A program made the position numbers and the translations under genes. Below are positions 32,481 through 43,395 of a stretch of DNA of 64,000 bases, in pieces. Origin of the DNA: Pachyseris speciosa (lineage: Eukaryota > Cnidaria > Anthozoa > Scleractinia > Pachyseridae); assembly GCA_016490735.1 (NCBI GenBank), contig JAEMWC010000095.1, positions 362,501 through 426,500 of the forward strand. Reading direction: 5' to 3'. Position 1 is the first letter of the stretch; every line of letters begins with the position of its first letter. The notes below the pieces were generated by a model. It searched no databases, was not told the origin of the DNA, and saw nothing but the letters and a program-made list of their open reading frames with translations.

Positions 32481-33786
32481 GTCCTTCCTCCGGTGGCTTG
32501 GCTGTTTCAGCCTGCTGTTGCTTGCCCCTCTTTTAGTTATCCCAACGACCACACCTTTAACTTTTGTCAACGATGTGGATATGTTAGGGGCCGGTGTACC
32601 CCTCCGAGACGCAAAGCTCTTTCCTTTGACCTCACCGCAATTGACGATAGAGGAAGAGCTTGAGGATTTTTTGCACTCACTTCCGGGAAAGAAGACACTC
32701 TTTGATGCCCTTCCCTTTGATGTCTGCCGGTTCCTTGTATGCAAAGATAAAATGGGTAAAACACAGCCTCATCGTAATGGCTGTCCTCATATTGGCCAGC
32801 GAGGCGTTTTCACTTGAGGCTGTCCCCGCCGTCTAGCTTACGGTACGGTTGATTCATACATCGGCAAGCTCCGTTCAATATTTTCTGAAGCGGGCCGTCA
32901 AGGAGAATGGAATAGGTAAATCCATTTGGGCAACCCCGCTACAGATGAGCTTGTAAAGCTGTATCTTAAGCAGGTTACGGCTGAACAACTTCAGGCAAGA
33001 GTTACACCAAAACAAGCTACTCCTATCTTCCCAGACAAATTATTGTTACTTTCCCGGCCCGTGGAAAAGCGTTTATTACTACCTAACCTCGCTCCTTCAG
33101 AGTTATTTATTCTGGCACGTGACCAAGCCTTTTTTAAATGTCTGTTTTATTCTGGGGACCGTGCAGGTGACTTGGGCCATGTAAAAACTACCGAAATTGC
33201 CCGTTTCCCCGATGATAGTGGTTTTCTGTTCAACCATTCTTGGGGCAAGACTCTGCGTAATGGCTCCACCAATCTCTACGGAATGCGTCGTCATCCTAAC
33301 CCTAGCCTATGCCCGATTCGAGCTATTGAAATGTATGTCGCTGTGGCAAAAGAAGTTGGCATCGATCTCTCCAGGGGTTCTTTGTTTCGGCCCACGGATC
33401 ATCAAAGGTTTGTAGTTGATCATCCGCTCACAAGTTCTACCTCTGAATCTCGCTTAAAGCTTTATCTTAAACAAGCTAATTTAGACGCTGGCGAGACTCT
33501 TCATATTTTTAGTTGTGGATGTGCCCTCACCCTCACCTTTTCTGGCTCGCAGCTAGCTGATGTTATGTCTCATATTGGTTGGTCCTCTTCCTCTACCGAC
33601 CAGTATTACTTAGAGCTTGCTAATGTTATTCGAGCAGGAGCGCCTGCCGAGCTTCTTTGTAAAGAGTCGTCGTGTTCCGCGCAGGCGTCTACGTTATATA
33701 TGGAGTTCAACCACCTTAAGGATTTTATTTCAGCGTTCCCATCTGGGCAGTCGTCTACCGCTAAGAGAAGCCGCTCAGCCTCTTAG
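32481..33786 (+). pseudogene. DIRS tyrosine recombinase, catalytic Arg lost
   Basis: After an acceptor ctctttttag the frame shows a Cys-rich piece (FCQRCGYVRGRC), then a frameshift near 32640 and stops near 32815 and 32914. The main open part is 32926-33786. It reads GNPATDELVKLYLKQVTAEQ, then FYSGDRAGDLGHVKTTEI (with the first catalytic Arg), CPIRAIEMYVAVAK, LHIFSCGCALTLTFSG, and HIGWSSSSTDQYYLEL with the likely Tyr nucleophile. In relatives the third block is H-x-x-R; here the Arg position is Ser, which should abolish integration. Family members integrate circular DNA by site-specific recombination. Confidence 0.8.
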
Positions 33787-33840
33787 GTGGGGTTTGAGCT
33801 CTGGCTGCTTGGGTGATTTAGTTTTGGATGGGTTTTGAGT

Positions 33841-34560
33841 TATGGATACTTAGTCTGGGGCTTTGGGTATAGTGTTTAACATGCATCGTCCTCGTCTGTG
33901 GCCGCCAGACCTCCGCAACTCATAGGAGTGTAGGTAAGACTGGTGTAAATAGGATACTATTTCTGCTCCCTGAAGGTGTAAAATACTTGGTCACGTGACA
34001 TCCGTTGTTTCCCTTAAAACCGTCTTAAAAGATTCTTCAAAAAACACCAAGCGACCCTTCTTCGAGTTAATAACAATCCTTAGTGTTTGTAAAACGAGCC
34101 GGCTGCACATGCAATCTCTGGTAATATCGAGTGGTGTTTAAAACGCATCAGAAAAAATGGAGTCTAAAAACATTGGCTTCGTTTAGATCTTTAGCTGCCG
34201 CGCCCCTATAACCCATAACAGTTTGAAAACAGACCTTACTTTTTACCGTGAGGTGGAAACAGCAAGAATTTAATCACACTTAAGCTTCAGAGTCTTGCTT
34301 CATATTTTACAACAATTGTGAGATCAGTGACCTGGGCTATGAGTGAAAAGGATGCGAAAAGGATGCGAAAACGTTTGTCAAGAGGCAACGGTGCGCGGTT
34401 ATCGCTGTAATTATTTCGTATTCATGTAGCCAAATAGATAAATTACGTTTTTTAAATAATAGGTACCCGCATCAACTATAAACGGGCCCAGATTGTTGTG
34501 GTTGCTTAAGCTCCCGAATAACTCTAGTTCTAAGGCCACAAGCAGATACCAAGATTTCCA
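33841..34560. other. Possible DIRS 3' end, then intergenic
   Basis: GT-rich sequence follows the recombinase stop. No second terminal repeat could be matched by eye, and no gene is seen before the polyadenylation signal of the minus-strand GST. Confidence 0.4.
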
Positions 34561-34571
34561 AATGAGATTTG

Positions 34572-34577
34572 TTTATT
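34572..34577 (-). terminator. Polyadenylation signal of minus-strand GST
   Basis: TTTATT on the plus strand is AATAAA on the minus strand, about 50 bp past the TAA of the gene. Confidence 0.6.
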
Positions 34578-34627
34578 CTTTGGACTGTGTTTACATACAT
34601 ATATCACCGCAACGTGACATCACCTAT

Positions 34628-37600
34628 TTAAAGACTGTTTTTCGGGCGTTTTTCAACCCAGGCCTTTATTCCAGGGTATTCGAGCACACGTTTATAATGC
34701 TCCACCAACAGAGGAAATTTGTTGACCTGTTCAGGAACTGTTGGCTCACCCTTAGCAAGCCAACCGTTCAAGAGGTCAAAGAACGTGATGTCAGCGTAGG
34801 TTAGCTGTAGAAGAAATGGGAATTAAGTGTTAGAGTCACATAACGCTGCAATATGATATACAATCGGTATACAAAAAAGTTAACATGATGACGCGGTTTG
34901 CCTTTAAAGCCCTGGCCAAACGGGAAATGTTGGGTGACCAGACTTCATCAAACATTGTTTGGTGTCCAAACATGTTGATGTTTGAGGTCCGGCCAAGCCG
35001 GGCCTGGCCAAACGGTCAAAAAAAAAAAAAAAACACGGTCAAACAAGACCGACAAGGTGGCCAAACGGTAAAATGTTTGGTCAGCAAACATTTCACGTTT
35101 GACCGGGGCTCTACCGAGTGTAGCCTCCTTCGCAGACGTCTTTGGGCAAGGAACGCGTGACGAGCCCAAAGACGTCTGCGAAGGAGGCTATACCGAGTGG
35201 CACTCACCAGCAAGTTACAACGTTTGACAGAACTACGATCCCGTATCCCCGTCCACATGTAAATGGTTGCTGAAATTGACGATGGAAAGGCTACGCCGTT
35301 ACGTCGTCGTTTTCGAAAAACTACGTTTTCATTTTTTTGCCGTCAGCAATTAGTACACAGCTTTTCTCTTTCTAAAATCTCCACTTTCGGTGGGGCTTTT
35401 GAAAGTCTCTGCTCTGGACGGTAGGACAAAACATATTACACAATTTCGATCCTTTTTCAAAGAGTCAGAAAGGATATTCGTGGACGGATCCTGTCAGAGG
35501 CCTCTTCATTGGCTAAAGGTAACAGCACTACTATTTCAGTAAATTAGAATAATAAATATACATCACTTTCAGCTTAACGCAGTTTTGATCTATTACCTTT
35601 TCCCCCAAAAAGTATCCCTTGCCTTCATTACGACTTTTGAGTAAATCCCGATATTTCTCCAAACGGCCAGGAAGAGTGGTTTCGAAAAACTCTTTCTTTA
35701 GTTCTTCCTAAAACGACAAAGTAATTGCACAAGCATTACAAAATGGAGGCAAAGGCTAATGGCAGGTTAAAAAAGTAAATATAGATTCCAGTTTTGACGC
35801 TAATGCTGCGTCATATATTATAATTGTTAGTAACTATAGCCCATTACATTAGCGACTCACATGTATGTAACCACCGACAGCAGAAATCAACCGCCACAAT
35901 TGTCCCACAGGCTTCCATAATAAGTCTAGTAAGGCGCAGAAGACTAGCAATTTCCGAAATATTTGTGAACTCAAGTAGCGCGTTAGTTGTGAAATGGGAA
36001 GCTTAACAAATCGAATGCGATTTGTTTTTACCACAATATCAATGTCAAAGATAATGTTAAGGAGGCTCGAAAGGGTTTCTTACAGCTGATATGCATGTCA
36101 AAACAATTCAAGATTAATTTTTTTTGCTGTAAGTCACTTAAACAAATTGTAGGTTATCTTACAAAAGGATATACCTCACAAATTAATGTGAATTGGTAAG
36201 CTGAAGCCACTCTAAAGGCACTCAGGCCACATGGTAGCAGGCATTACCCCTTAAATCTACCAAAGCAAAGATTGAGCCCAAGCATTAGCAGGCATGGACA
36301 GCTGTTTCGGCCTTGTTAGGCCTCATCAGCATGGCATAGCTAATGCTCAGGCTCAAGTACCCACATATCCATAAAACAAGCAGTAAAAACGTAAAGCTTG
36401 TGGGATGTGGCTGGAGTGACAAGGATATACCTCACAAATTAATGTGATTTGGTAAGCTGAAGCCACTCTAAAGGTACTAAGGCCACATCACATTAATTTG
36501 TGAGGTATATCCTTGTCACTCCAGCCACATCCCACAAGCTTTACGTTTTTATCTTACAAAAGGGTTGTTAAAGTTTCCATTGAGACATCTTCTGAAGTCA
36601 TGTGCGTTGTCATGGTAACCATACCTCTCTAAAGACCTACCCCTAAAAAGTCACTTTTTAAAATTTATCTTTAAAACTAACTCGCTGACCTATATTTTTT
36701 ATAAGCGTTTTTCAAAGTTTGCAATATTTTTCAACTTTCTGTGAAAATTTTAGAAAATTCTGTGGAGTGGAAACGGAGATAATTCGAAAAATAGCCTCTT
36801 AAGGATTAAAAAACATCTACTCTACAGATTTTTTCTTAATTGTCTAAAATGTTAGATAAAGTTGAGTGCTATTTGCATGAAAAATTTCAACATAGGTCAC
36901 CGAGCAAATTTTGGAGATAAATTGATAATCATTTTGCACCTTTTATTTCCAGTTCGCGCGATTTCGCGCAAATCATTATTTCCGGTCGCGCTCTTCATGT
37001 TACCGCTGACCTTATTCGCGCGAGTTGCGAGACTCATTCTATCGGACTCCATTGTCTCTCGTCGTGTCTGTTTACCAAGGCAATTAATAGAGGAATTAAC
37101 AGGCTAAAAGTAGATGAAATCAAAGCAAAGAGAAAGATCTTGTTTATTGTTCGTGGAAATACTTTAATATTGAGGAAATTATTCTTCTGTTCAATGAAAT
37201 TCTCGTCGATTTGGTTTAGTGACGCGAGAAGTTTCGAGACGATTGGAGGGAGTGTCATAACTCCATAAAGACTGTTTATTCCAAGTTTGAAATTTCTTGA
37301 AGAGTACTGAAGGCCAAACTGGAGTCTGCCAACTACTGGATTGTTGTTAACTTTACAGAGCCATTCGGAAGGTAAGTGAGATTTCCGCTGAAGGTGTCAA
37401 CAACTTCTTGTCATCGCTAAAGAACTGCTGCTTGTTGTAGGGCTTTGTTCGGTAAAGATGTTTTTCCACGATTCATAATAGTTTCAGCGCTTGGCTCGGG
37501 TGACGGAGAAAACAAAATCCTTCTAAGTGCTTTCACACCTTCCAATGCGTCGTGAGCGGAAAATTCACAATTAAACAGTGCCTTATAAACACAGCCCAAT

Positions 37601-38544
37601 TTGTTTTGCGGCGAAGATTTCAAGGTGTTGTTCAGTTGACTTCGAAGGAATTTCAAAACTGGAAGACTTAAATTTCATGCCGCTGGTTGGAATATCTGCA
37701 GCCTCCGTTACGGAGAAGTCTTGGGGTATCAAACACTGCGGAGCTGTGCAGGATTTATGGCATTTGTACAGTGCATATCTGATCTCTCTTTCAAGTACAA
37801 ACTATTGTTATTTATACAATGCAGGCCTTTTTTGACAAGTTATCCATTTTCAGCAACTTATTTATAGTGTGAAGTGACTGATTACATTTATTTTCTGTAC
37901 AGGTATATTTGTCAAGTTTTAAACTTTTAAAACTGCATGTATACTTATTTGTACATTGTAGTTGTTTGAGTTAAAATTGTTTCATATAAAATTAAGCTTA
38001 CGTGAAGTTGAAGTTCCTTTTGAATGAACTCCTTGAGAAACAATGTAATATTTACTTGTTAAAATGTAAATAAAAAAGCCGAGCTTCAGTAAAAACTGGA
38101 TCCTTAAATTCATTGCTTACCGTTTTCATAACTTGTCCAACCCTTTTGCTAACACCTCCATGCCAATAATTCGTGACCCGACTACATGCTACACGTAATT
38201 TCCGACTGTTTTCCTTGCCTGAGTCCTGTGTGTACATGTATGATGAAGTTTGGATTTTTTAAAATACGTTTATGACATTCAACAGCCAATGAATCGAAAG
38301 TATTTAAAGCCATGTGTAGTGTAGTGTAGTGTAGTGTTGTAAAGTTTTACGTACCAAATTCTACCGTCTTGTTTGTTGGTTTGTTTGTTTGTTTTTTGCG
38401 AGCTATAAAATCGTTGATCGCGCGTTCTTGAGCATCATCCTCAAAACGACGCTTCTTTGTTGACTTTCTTGCCCGAGTCATCTTGTTGACGGAACGTACA
38501 CTGTTCTCAACGCTCTTTTTAGAAGCAAACTTACATACATACAT

Positions 38545-38591
<47 letters not shown>

Positions 38592-38808
38592 TACTTACTT
38601 ACTTATCCTCTCCCCGTTGGGGCTTTTCAGGGATAGTTTACAATGCTTCACCAGGGTGAGATCGGACGTCAGCCTGTAAAGGCGCCTTTGGCTGCCGCTA
38701 TCAGTCCATATTTGATCTCACCCACCCACCCAACCCACACATGAATGTCAAAGACAGACGAAAGGTAGACACAGACCACTACACCGGGAACTATGTCCCC
38801 TACACTTA

Positions 38809-38841
<33 letters not shown>

Positions 38842-41800
38842 GATTATAAGGTACAAGTGTTGTGAGACGGGACCTACGGTTTATCGTCCTTATCCGAGAA
38901 GACTAGAAAGTCTAACCATTTGCAGATGTTATTACAAAGACAGCACTTTTCTCCTCAATATTATTTCAAGACCCTAAGTGTTGGTCCGGCCGGGGTTTGA
39001 ACCCGCGACCTCCCGCACGCTAGTCCGGTGCTTTACCACTGAGCTAACCGGTCGGCATATAGCGGCAATTAGCGGCATTCAGCTTTCGAAGACAGACTTA
39101 CTTTTTCATTTGAGGCCGCCATTGTTGTTTACAACTCCCACTGCTCGCGCCTCGTAACTTCGCGGGAGGATTGCGTAACAACACGCACGGGATACATCCA
39201 TTTGGATCTACTCTTCGCGCGGTCAAAAAACCCTTTCTAGCCTCCTTAATTTTAGAGCGCGAGCTGAAAAAAGGCATTGCGCGACGCGTTGACGCGAGCA
39301 GCGTTGTCTTGACTCTAATCGACAACGGCAAATTAGCCAATAAGATTGCGAGATTACTAGCAGTTATGGTAAAAATAATGAAAGTACACTAGCATTCGAT
39401 ATTCCGATTGTCGCAAATATATTATTCCCTACGGTTGGACGAAAACTACCAACACCACAACCGCTTCACGGACGAAAGCAAATCAGACCTGGTGAATAAT
39501 AGCAGCTGTTGTTTCGACAGTGAAATCTATGAAGTATTAAAAAGTCATTGAAGCACCCAATCGTAATAGTACGTAGTTTGCTGTGCTTGGTTTCCTTATT
39601 TGTGACTGGCCTTCCGGCAACAGTTATCTACATTGGGGTTTAAGCAGTTCAACACAAAAATATTAATGCTAAACAACAGGTAAAAAAAAAAACAACAACA
39701 ACAACAACAAAACAAAACAAACAAAAAAAACAATGGCTCTATAGTGCTCCTCAAAACAAAATTACCATAAAAATGTCTTTCAGAAAATTACAAGACTGCT
39801 CACGTGCCTCAAAGTAGGGCAATAATGATAATGATAATAATGATGATGATGAGAACGGAAACAGTACCAGTTATCATTGGAGAGCTCAGTACTATCAAAA
39901 AGAGACAAGAAAAATACACAGCAAAAATGGCTGGCTAAATAAACATCAACGAGTTGCAAAAGGTCATTCTACTGGGTACATCTCACATTTTGAGGAGGGT
40001 GTTATAAAGCTACCTTACAAGACCATGGTTTGGTCTCAGCCCTATGAAAGACTTAGCAAACACTTTTCAGGTTTAATAACAACAACAATAACAATAAATA
40101 ATAACAATAATAATAATAATAATAATAAGCATTGAGTAGACTAGTTTTTACTATATTATGATTGTACTATATTACTATACTATTACTATACTACTATATT
40201 ATAATCATATTGTGCTTACTTTGATGTTCAAGTCTATTTGTTTGTAGTCAATACCTATAGACCCTGTCAACACATATCCCTTTAAAATTGCCAAACTGCT
40301 TTACAACTGAACCATTGATAACAATAATAATGTTTGTAAAAAAATACAAGAGAAAAGGAAATAAAGTGTGGAAGTTGCCTCTACTGGGAATCGAACCTGG
40401 GTCATCTGCATCACAGGCAGTGACAAATTGACCATTATATCATGAGCATAGCTAATGAGGTGAAAATAGGTTGCAACAGTTTATTCCAAAATCACTAATC
40501 AGATTGTTTACATCAATGGCAAATTCAATTTCTACTCAGCATTTGAGAAAGAAAGCACTTGTCGAACAGTAAATAGGATTTGAGATATGTTCAAAGAAAT
40601 TACTCTGAAATTACTCATCAAAGCATCTGTTGCAGAAACAAAATTAATCAAGATTAATTATTTTATTTTGATCTCTAGATCATTTTCCACTATTTGTCAT
40701 TCATTTTCCAGTATTTATTTTATTTGTACTTTAATTTGTTACTTTCTCAATTTGTTTTCCTCGAAGATACATAGCAATAGCAATTGTCCGCTATGTTTAA
40801 ATTCGAAGTACAAATTAAAGTTATTGATTGATTGATTGATTGTTCATGTCATGTAGATGCTCTAATTCTTATGGCACATTTCATAATTACATGTATGGAC
40901 TTATTAATGGTATCAATATCATAGTTGGAACACTTCACTTAAGCCCAATACTATATGAACACCTAACAGATGCACTCATTGCAGGAAAGTGCTTCAATGA
41001 AAATGGAATCCCTACACATTTACATTGAACTAGGCCTCCTAGTCCACAGTATTGTAAGAGAAGTGCTGAAGTGGGCACTGGTGGCCATGCCCTCTAGAAA
41101 GAAAAATGTTAGAATATATGGCAGTTGCTTTCAATGGGCATGAGTTCTCTTTGCTGTGACTTAACTGACCTTTTTGGCTTCATCTTTCTCAAAGTGAACC
41201 TTGATCAAACCATCACGCAAATCATTGACACCATCAGTTATCATGTCAGCTACTGCCTCATCAAAATTGTCAGGAGGACTCAATCCTTCAGTAAATATAG
41301 AAACAAAGTGTGCAGCATGAGACATGGATATACAGGTACCTTGTCTTGATAGATTTTCAAATTAAAGGATGTGAATAGTAATTCAACACTTTATCAACTG
41401 TTTCTGCTGCTATATTTCACCACTTAGAAGACTTTTAATTAAAACACTTTATTTACTATGTACCTATGAGGGTGAGAAACATATAAGCAATAAGAGTCAC
41501 AAATGTTCACAACAAAAGAAGTAAATGGAGTTCACCCCCCTCCCCCCCCCCCCCCCCCCCCCTGGGTGAGTAATGTCCTTTGTCCTTATATATCATGATT
41601 CCCCTGACAGTAAGATGTCAATGAGTGACTGGCCCCTGATTGAGGCAGAGGGTACAATTTGATATGTAGCAATTTGGAATATTATGAACACCATTAGTAT
41701 GACAGAGTCTGCATGACTAATAATGTACTGATCAGACTTTCAACCTTCAAAATGATTCTGGCAAAAAGCATTGATTTGCACATCGAACACTTTGCATGCC

Positions 41801-42283
41801 ATACATTAATATAATTCCCTTACCAAATTGGGTCACATGGGACAGATATGGATCATGTATGGATGTGATGTGGGATAGTCTATTGCCCATGTACAGTGTG
41901 TGTAGGGGGTTCCTAGAATCTTGCACCCCCACCCCCCATTCAGTTCCATACCAGTCACATATCTATGGAAAAGATAAGACATGTATTTCATAAAAATCCA
42001 TACTTTTCCTATATATGGCAATTGTATGAGGCAACAATCCCATGTGCCTGACATGCATTTCATTGGCTATGGGGTTTAAACTTTGAGGTGGTGCGTAACA
42101 CAAGAATAATCAAACACCATTATGAAATGATTACCTGCTTTTCTGCAGATGTACTTCATAATTGCCCCAGACTGCGCAAGGCATTTTTCTTCAGGAGTCA
42201 CAATAAAAGGCATTTGACCAAGAGGAGGCCTGCCAGCTGGAATAAGAAAAGCATAGATTTTGTGTAGGTATTTCAAGGGCATG

Positions 42284-42318
<35 letters not shown>

Positions 42319-43087
42319 AGACATGCCCTTGCCCATCATTTGGTTTTATACTTTCTTGTGTTACCAAGCATGACTGAGCATTCTTTTCCAAACTAAATAT
42401 ATGTTCACTGCGTGAAATGAATGATGACAGCAAGCATAATTATCCCTGTAGCCATTAACGATGCACTACGGGCACCAGAGAATCTAAGCTATATAATCTA
42501 TTGTAACAAAATGCTTAGTCAGCCAAGAATTACGAAATAAATCAGGTAATAGCCGAAATTAAATACTCACTCAATATGTACGATGCTATTGTAAGCATGA
42601 TGTAGCAAAAACAGCAGAGTTTTCCTCTATCGTCAACCACTAATACATGTGCGTGTAGGTCACGATTCGTGTGAGGCAAAGAACAAAATTTCCCTTCTTT
42701 TAAAATTAACAGTCTCAGTCATATTTCTTGCTTTTGAAAACGTGGAATCCAGCTATGACTGGAGAGGAAGTTTGGTTTCATTCTTGTCGGTACTGTTTCA
42801 CTGGCAATTACCGGTAATTCGAACCTGCATGTAGTTAAATTTCTTCTGCACGTGCAGTGCACGATAAGACAATCGAACGAACTTTCAGCCTATTTTGCAG
42901 CCTGATTTACACCATAATGTCGTGACTTGTTTAATTCTGACGCCATCTACTTACATCCTTTCTCCTTGGCCCATTCGTCGCTATTTAGTCGAATGTCTTC
43001 GAACTCCAAGTTCGCAGCTGAGAAAGCCAGGCGACATATTTCAGCCTTTGCACGGACGTCAAAGTAGTACAGCTTGTATCCCGACAT
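34628..43087 (-). CDS. Sigma-class glutathione S-transferase, second gene (five exons)
   Basis: The exons on the minus strand are 43087-42955, 42236-42135, 41285-41170, 35707-35597 and 34804-34628. Every junction has GT/AG and the phases agree. Exon sizes (133, 102, 116, 111, 177) are identical to the plus-strand gene, giving the same 212 residues. It starts MSGYKLYYFDVRAKAE with catalytic Tyr8, then GRPPLGQMPFIVTPEEKCLA, AQSGAIMKYICRKAG, ADMITDGVNDLRD, GKGYFLGEK, LTYADITFFDLLN, and ends EKRPKNSL. Position 14 is Lys where human HPGDS has Arg. In exon 4, 23 of 37 residues match the other gene, so the duplication is not recent. Intron 3 (5.5 kb) is packed with repeats. An ARE-like site lies 88 bp upstream. 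It is a cytosolic detoxification or prostanoid-type enzyme; the substrate is unknown. Confidence 0.93.
34905..35110. repeat. GGCCAAACG-rich repeat
   Basis: The phrase (c/t)ggccaaacgg occurs at least three times, with aacattgttt and caaacatgttg-like palindromic segments between, plus a 15-bp A run. It resembles the 22.1-22.7 kb repeat in vocabulary but with different spacing. It lies in intron 4 of the minus-strand GST. Confidence 0.5.
35121..35190. mobile_element. 70-bp miniature element, 27-bp terminal inverted repeats
   Basis: The ends are TAGCCTCCTTCGCAGACGTC... and its exact reverse complement ...GACGTCTGCGAAGGAGGCTA, with only about 16 bp in the middle. TACCGAGTG occurs directly on both sides (35112-35120 and 35191-35199), a 9-bp target duplication. 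The TAGCC/GGCTA ends and 9-bp duplication match the element at 43916. Confidence 0.85.
36169..36548. mobile_element. 380-bp element with 15-bp target duplication
   Basis: TTATCTTACAAAAGG flanks it exactly (36154-36168 and 36549-36563). Inside, aaggatatacctcacaaatt occurs directly at 36166 and 36421, and its reverse complement appears at about 36498. The last 160 bp form a hairpin with arms of about 62 bp. A middle part contains ctgtttcggccttgttaggc. It has no coding frame. A 15-bp duplication is typical of target-primed insertion. Confidence 0.8.
37417..37656 (-). CDS. Uncharacterised ORF, possible pseudogene
   Basis: The 79-residue frame contains SQLNNTLKSSPQNKLGCVYK and AHDALEGVKALRRILFSPSP. 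It has an ordinary protein-like composition but no recognisable domain. The sequence on both sides has stops in all frames, and it lies inside intron 3 of the GST gene. It may be the remains of a transposon protein or retrocopy. Confidence 0.25.
   Translation of the reverse strand: MKFLRSQLNNTLKSSPQNKLGCVYKALFNCEFSAHDALEGVKALRRILFSPSPEPSAETIMNRGKTSLPNKALQQAAVL
38318..38340 (+). repeat. (GTGTA)n microsatellite
   Basis: Four to five units of gtgta lie in intron 3 of the minus-strand GST. Confidence 0.8.
38530..39058 (-). mobile_element. tRNA-derived SINE with microsatellite tail (copy 2)
   Basis: On the minus strand it starts with a tRNA-like head GGTTAGCTCAGTGGTAAAGC and B box GCGGGTTCAAACCCCG. 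The body matches the copy at 47407 (including a phrase beginning gaaaagccccaacggggaga on this strand). It ends in (TGTC)n/(TATG)n repeats at 38530-38605. It lies in intron 3 of the GST gene. Confidence 0.8.
39230..39370 (+). mobile_element. MITE terminus shared with 7985-8070
   Basis: gttgacgcgagcagcgttgt and acggcaaattagccaat also occur, reverse-complemented, at 8020-8070. No target duplication could be assigned. It is a second copy of the family in a GST intron. Confidence 0.5.
40078..40130 (+). repeat. (AAC)n/(AAT)n microsatellite
   Basis: Runs of aac and aat trinucleotides follow a related (aac)n patch at 39690-39712. They are intronic. Confidence 0.85.
40376..40448 (-). mobile_element. 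Decayed tRNA-like sequence (His-like anticodon)
   Basis: The minus strand reads ATGATATAATGGTCAATTTG, then CTGCCTGTGATGCAG with a possible GTG anticodon, then GGTTCGATTCCCAG. The T stem and acceptor stem do not pair, so it is a tRNA pseudogene or SINE head and not a working tRNA. No body repeat is seen next to it. Confidence 0.5.
41536..41562 (+). repeat. Poly-C tract
   Basis: A run of C interrupted by single T bases lies in intron 3 of the minus-strand GST. Confidence 0.9.
42283..42317 (+). repeat. Poly-A tract
   Basis: A run of 35 A on the plus strand (poly-T in the sense of the gene) lies about 45 bp upstream of the exon 2 acceptor. It could extend the polypyrimidine tract of that acceptor. 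Confidence 0.9.
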
Positions 43088-43174
43088 TTTTTGCAGAACT
43101 CTTTTGTTGGTTTCTGAACACGGCACAACCTTCTCACTCCTTTGATCCTGCAAACTGAAATAAGCTAACCAGTC

Positions 43175-43189
43175 GTGACTCAGCGTTTT
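43175..43189 (+). promoter_or_regulatory. ARE-like site upstream of the second GST gene
   Basis: GTGACTCAGCGTTTT fits RTGAYnnnGCRwwww, the ARE core with its A/T tail, and TGACTCAGC is the classic strong core. It lies 88 bp upstream of the ATG of the minus-strand gene, on the opposite strand. The outer TMA part of the long consensus is not matched. Confidence 0.6.
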
Positions 43190-43334
43190 TCATCAAAGGT
43201 TCTAAGATGCCGTGACTAATTACATTGCTGATTCTGCCCCAGTCTCCGGCAATTAAAAAGAGCTTCAACAGTTCGACGATGTCACGCAACTTAACAGTTT
43301 TTTTCATGTAATGTTTAATAAATGGGCAGGAGTG

Positions 43335-43395
43335 TTTTATCAAGTTTAAAACACGAGGCGTAGCCGAGTGTTTTAGGACTTGATAAAACACGAAT
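43335..43395. repeat. Palindrome, apex cgaggcgtagccgag
   Basis: gtgttttatcaagt ... acttgataaaacac forms the outer arms and aaaacac/gtgtttt the inner arms, around a loop reading cgaggcgtagccgag. It is a foldback element upstream of the second GST gene. Confidence 0.7.

Larger units (their letters stand above)
28200..33840 (+). mobile_element. DIRS-type tyrosine-recombinase retrotransposon
   Basis: The domain order is gag with a zinc knuckle, RT, RNase H, a methyltransferase-like segment, and tyrosine recombinase, with no DDE integrase, protease or LTRs. This order defines DIRS elements. At least four frameshifts and several stops inactivate it. Terminal split or inverted repeats could not be delimited, so the ends given are approximate. 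Confidence 0.8.

Noticed and set aside
38347..38592. SVCLSVCL repeat protein
   Set aside because: It is a translation of the (CAGA)n microsatellite at the end of a SINE.
40376..40448. Functional tRNA-His gene
   Set aside because: T-stem halves are not complementary and the acceptor stem fails.
42076..42433. Phe-rich frames beside the second GST exon 2
   Set aside because: They read through the poly-A tract. Only the spliced exon 42236-42135 is supported.
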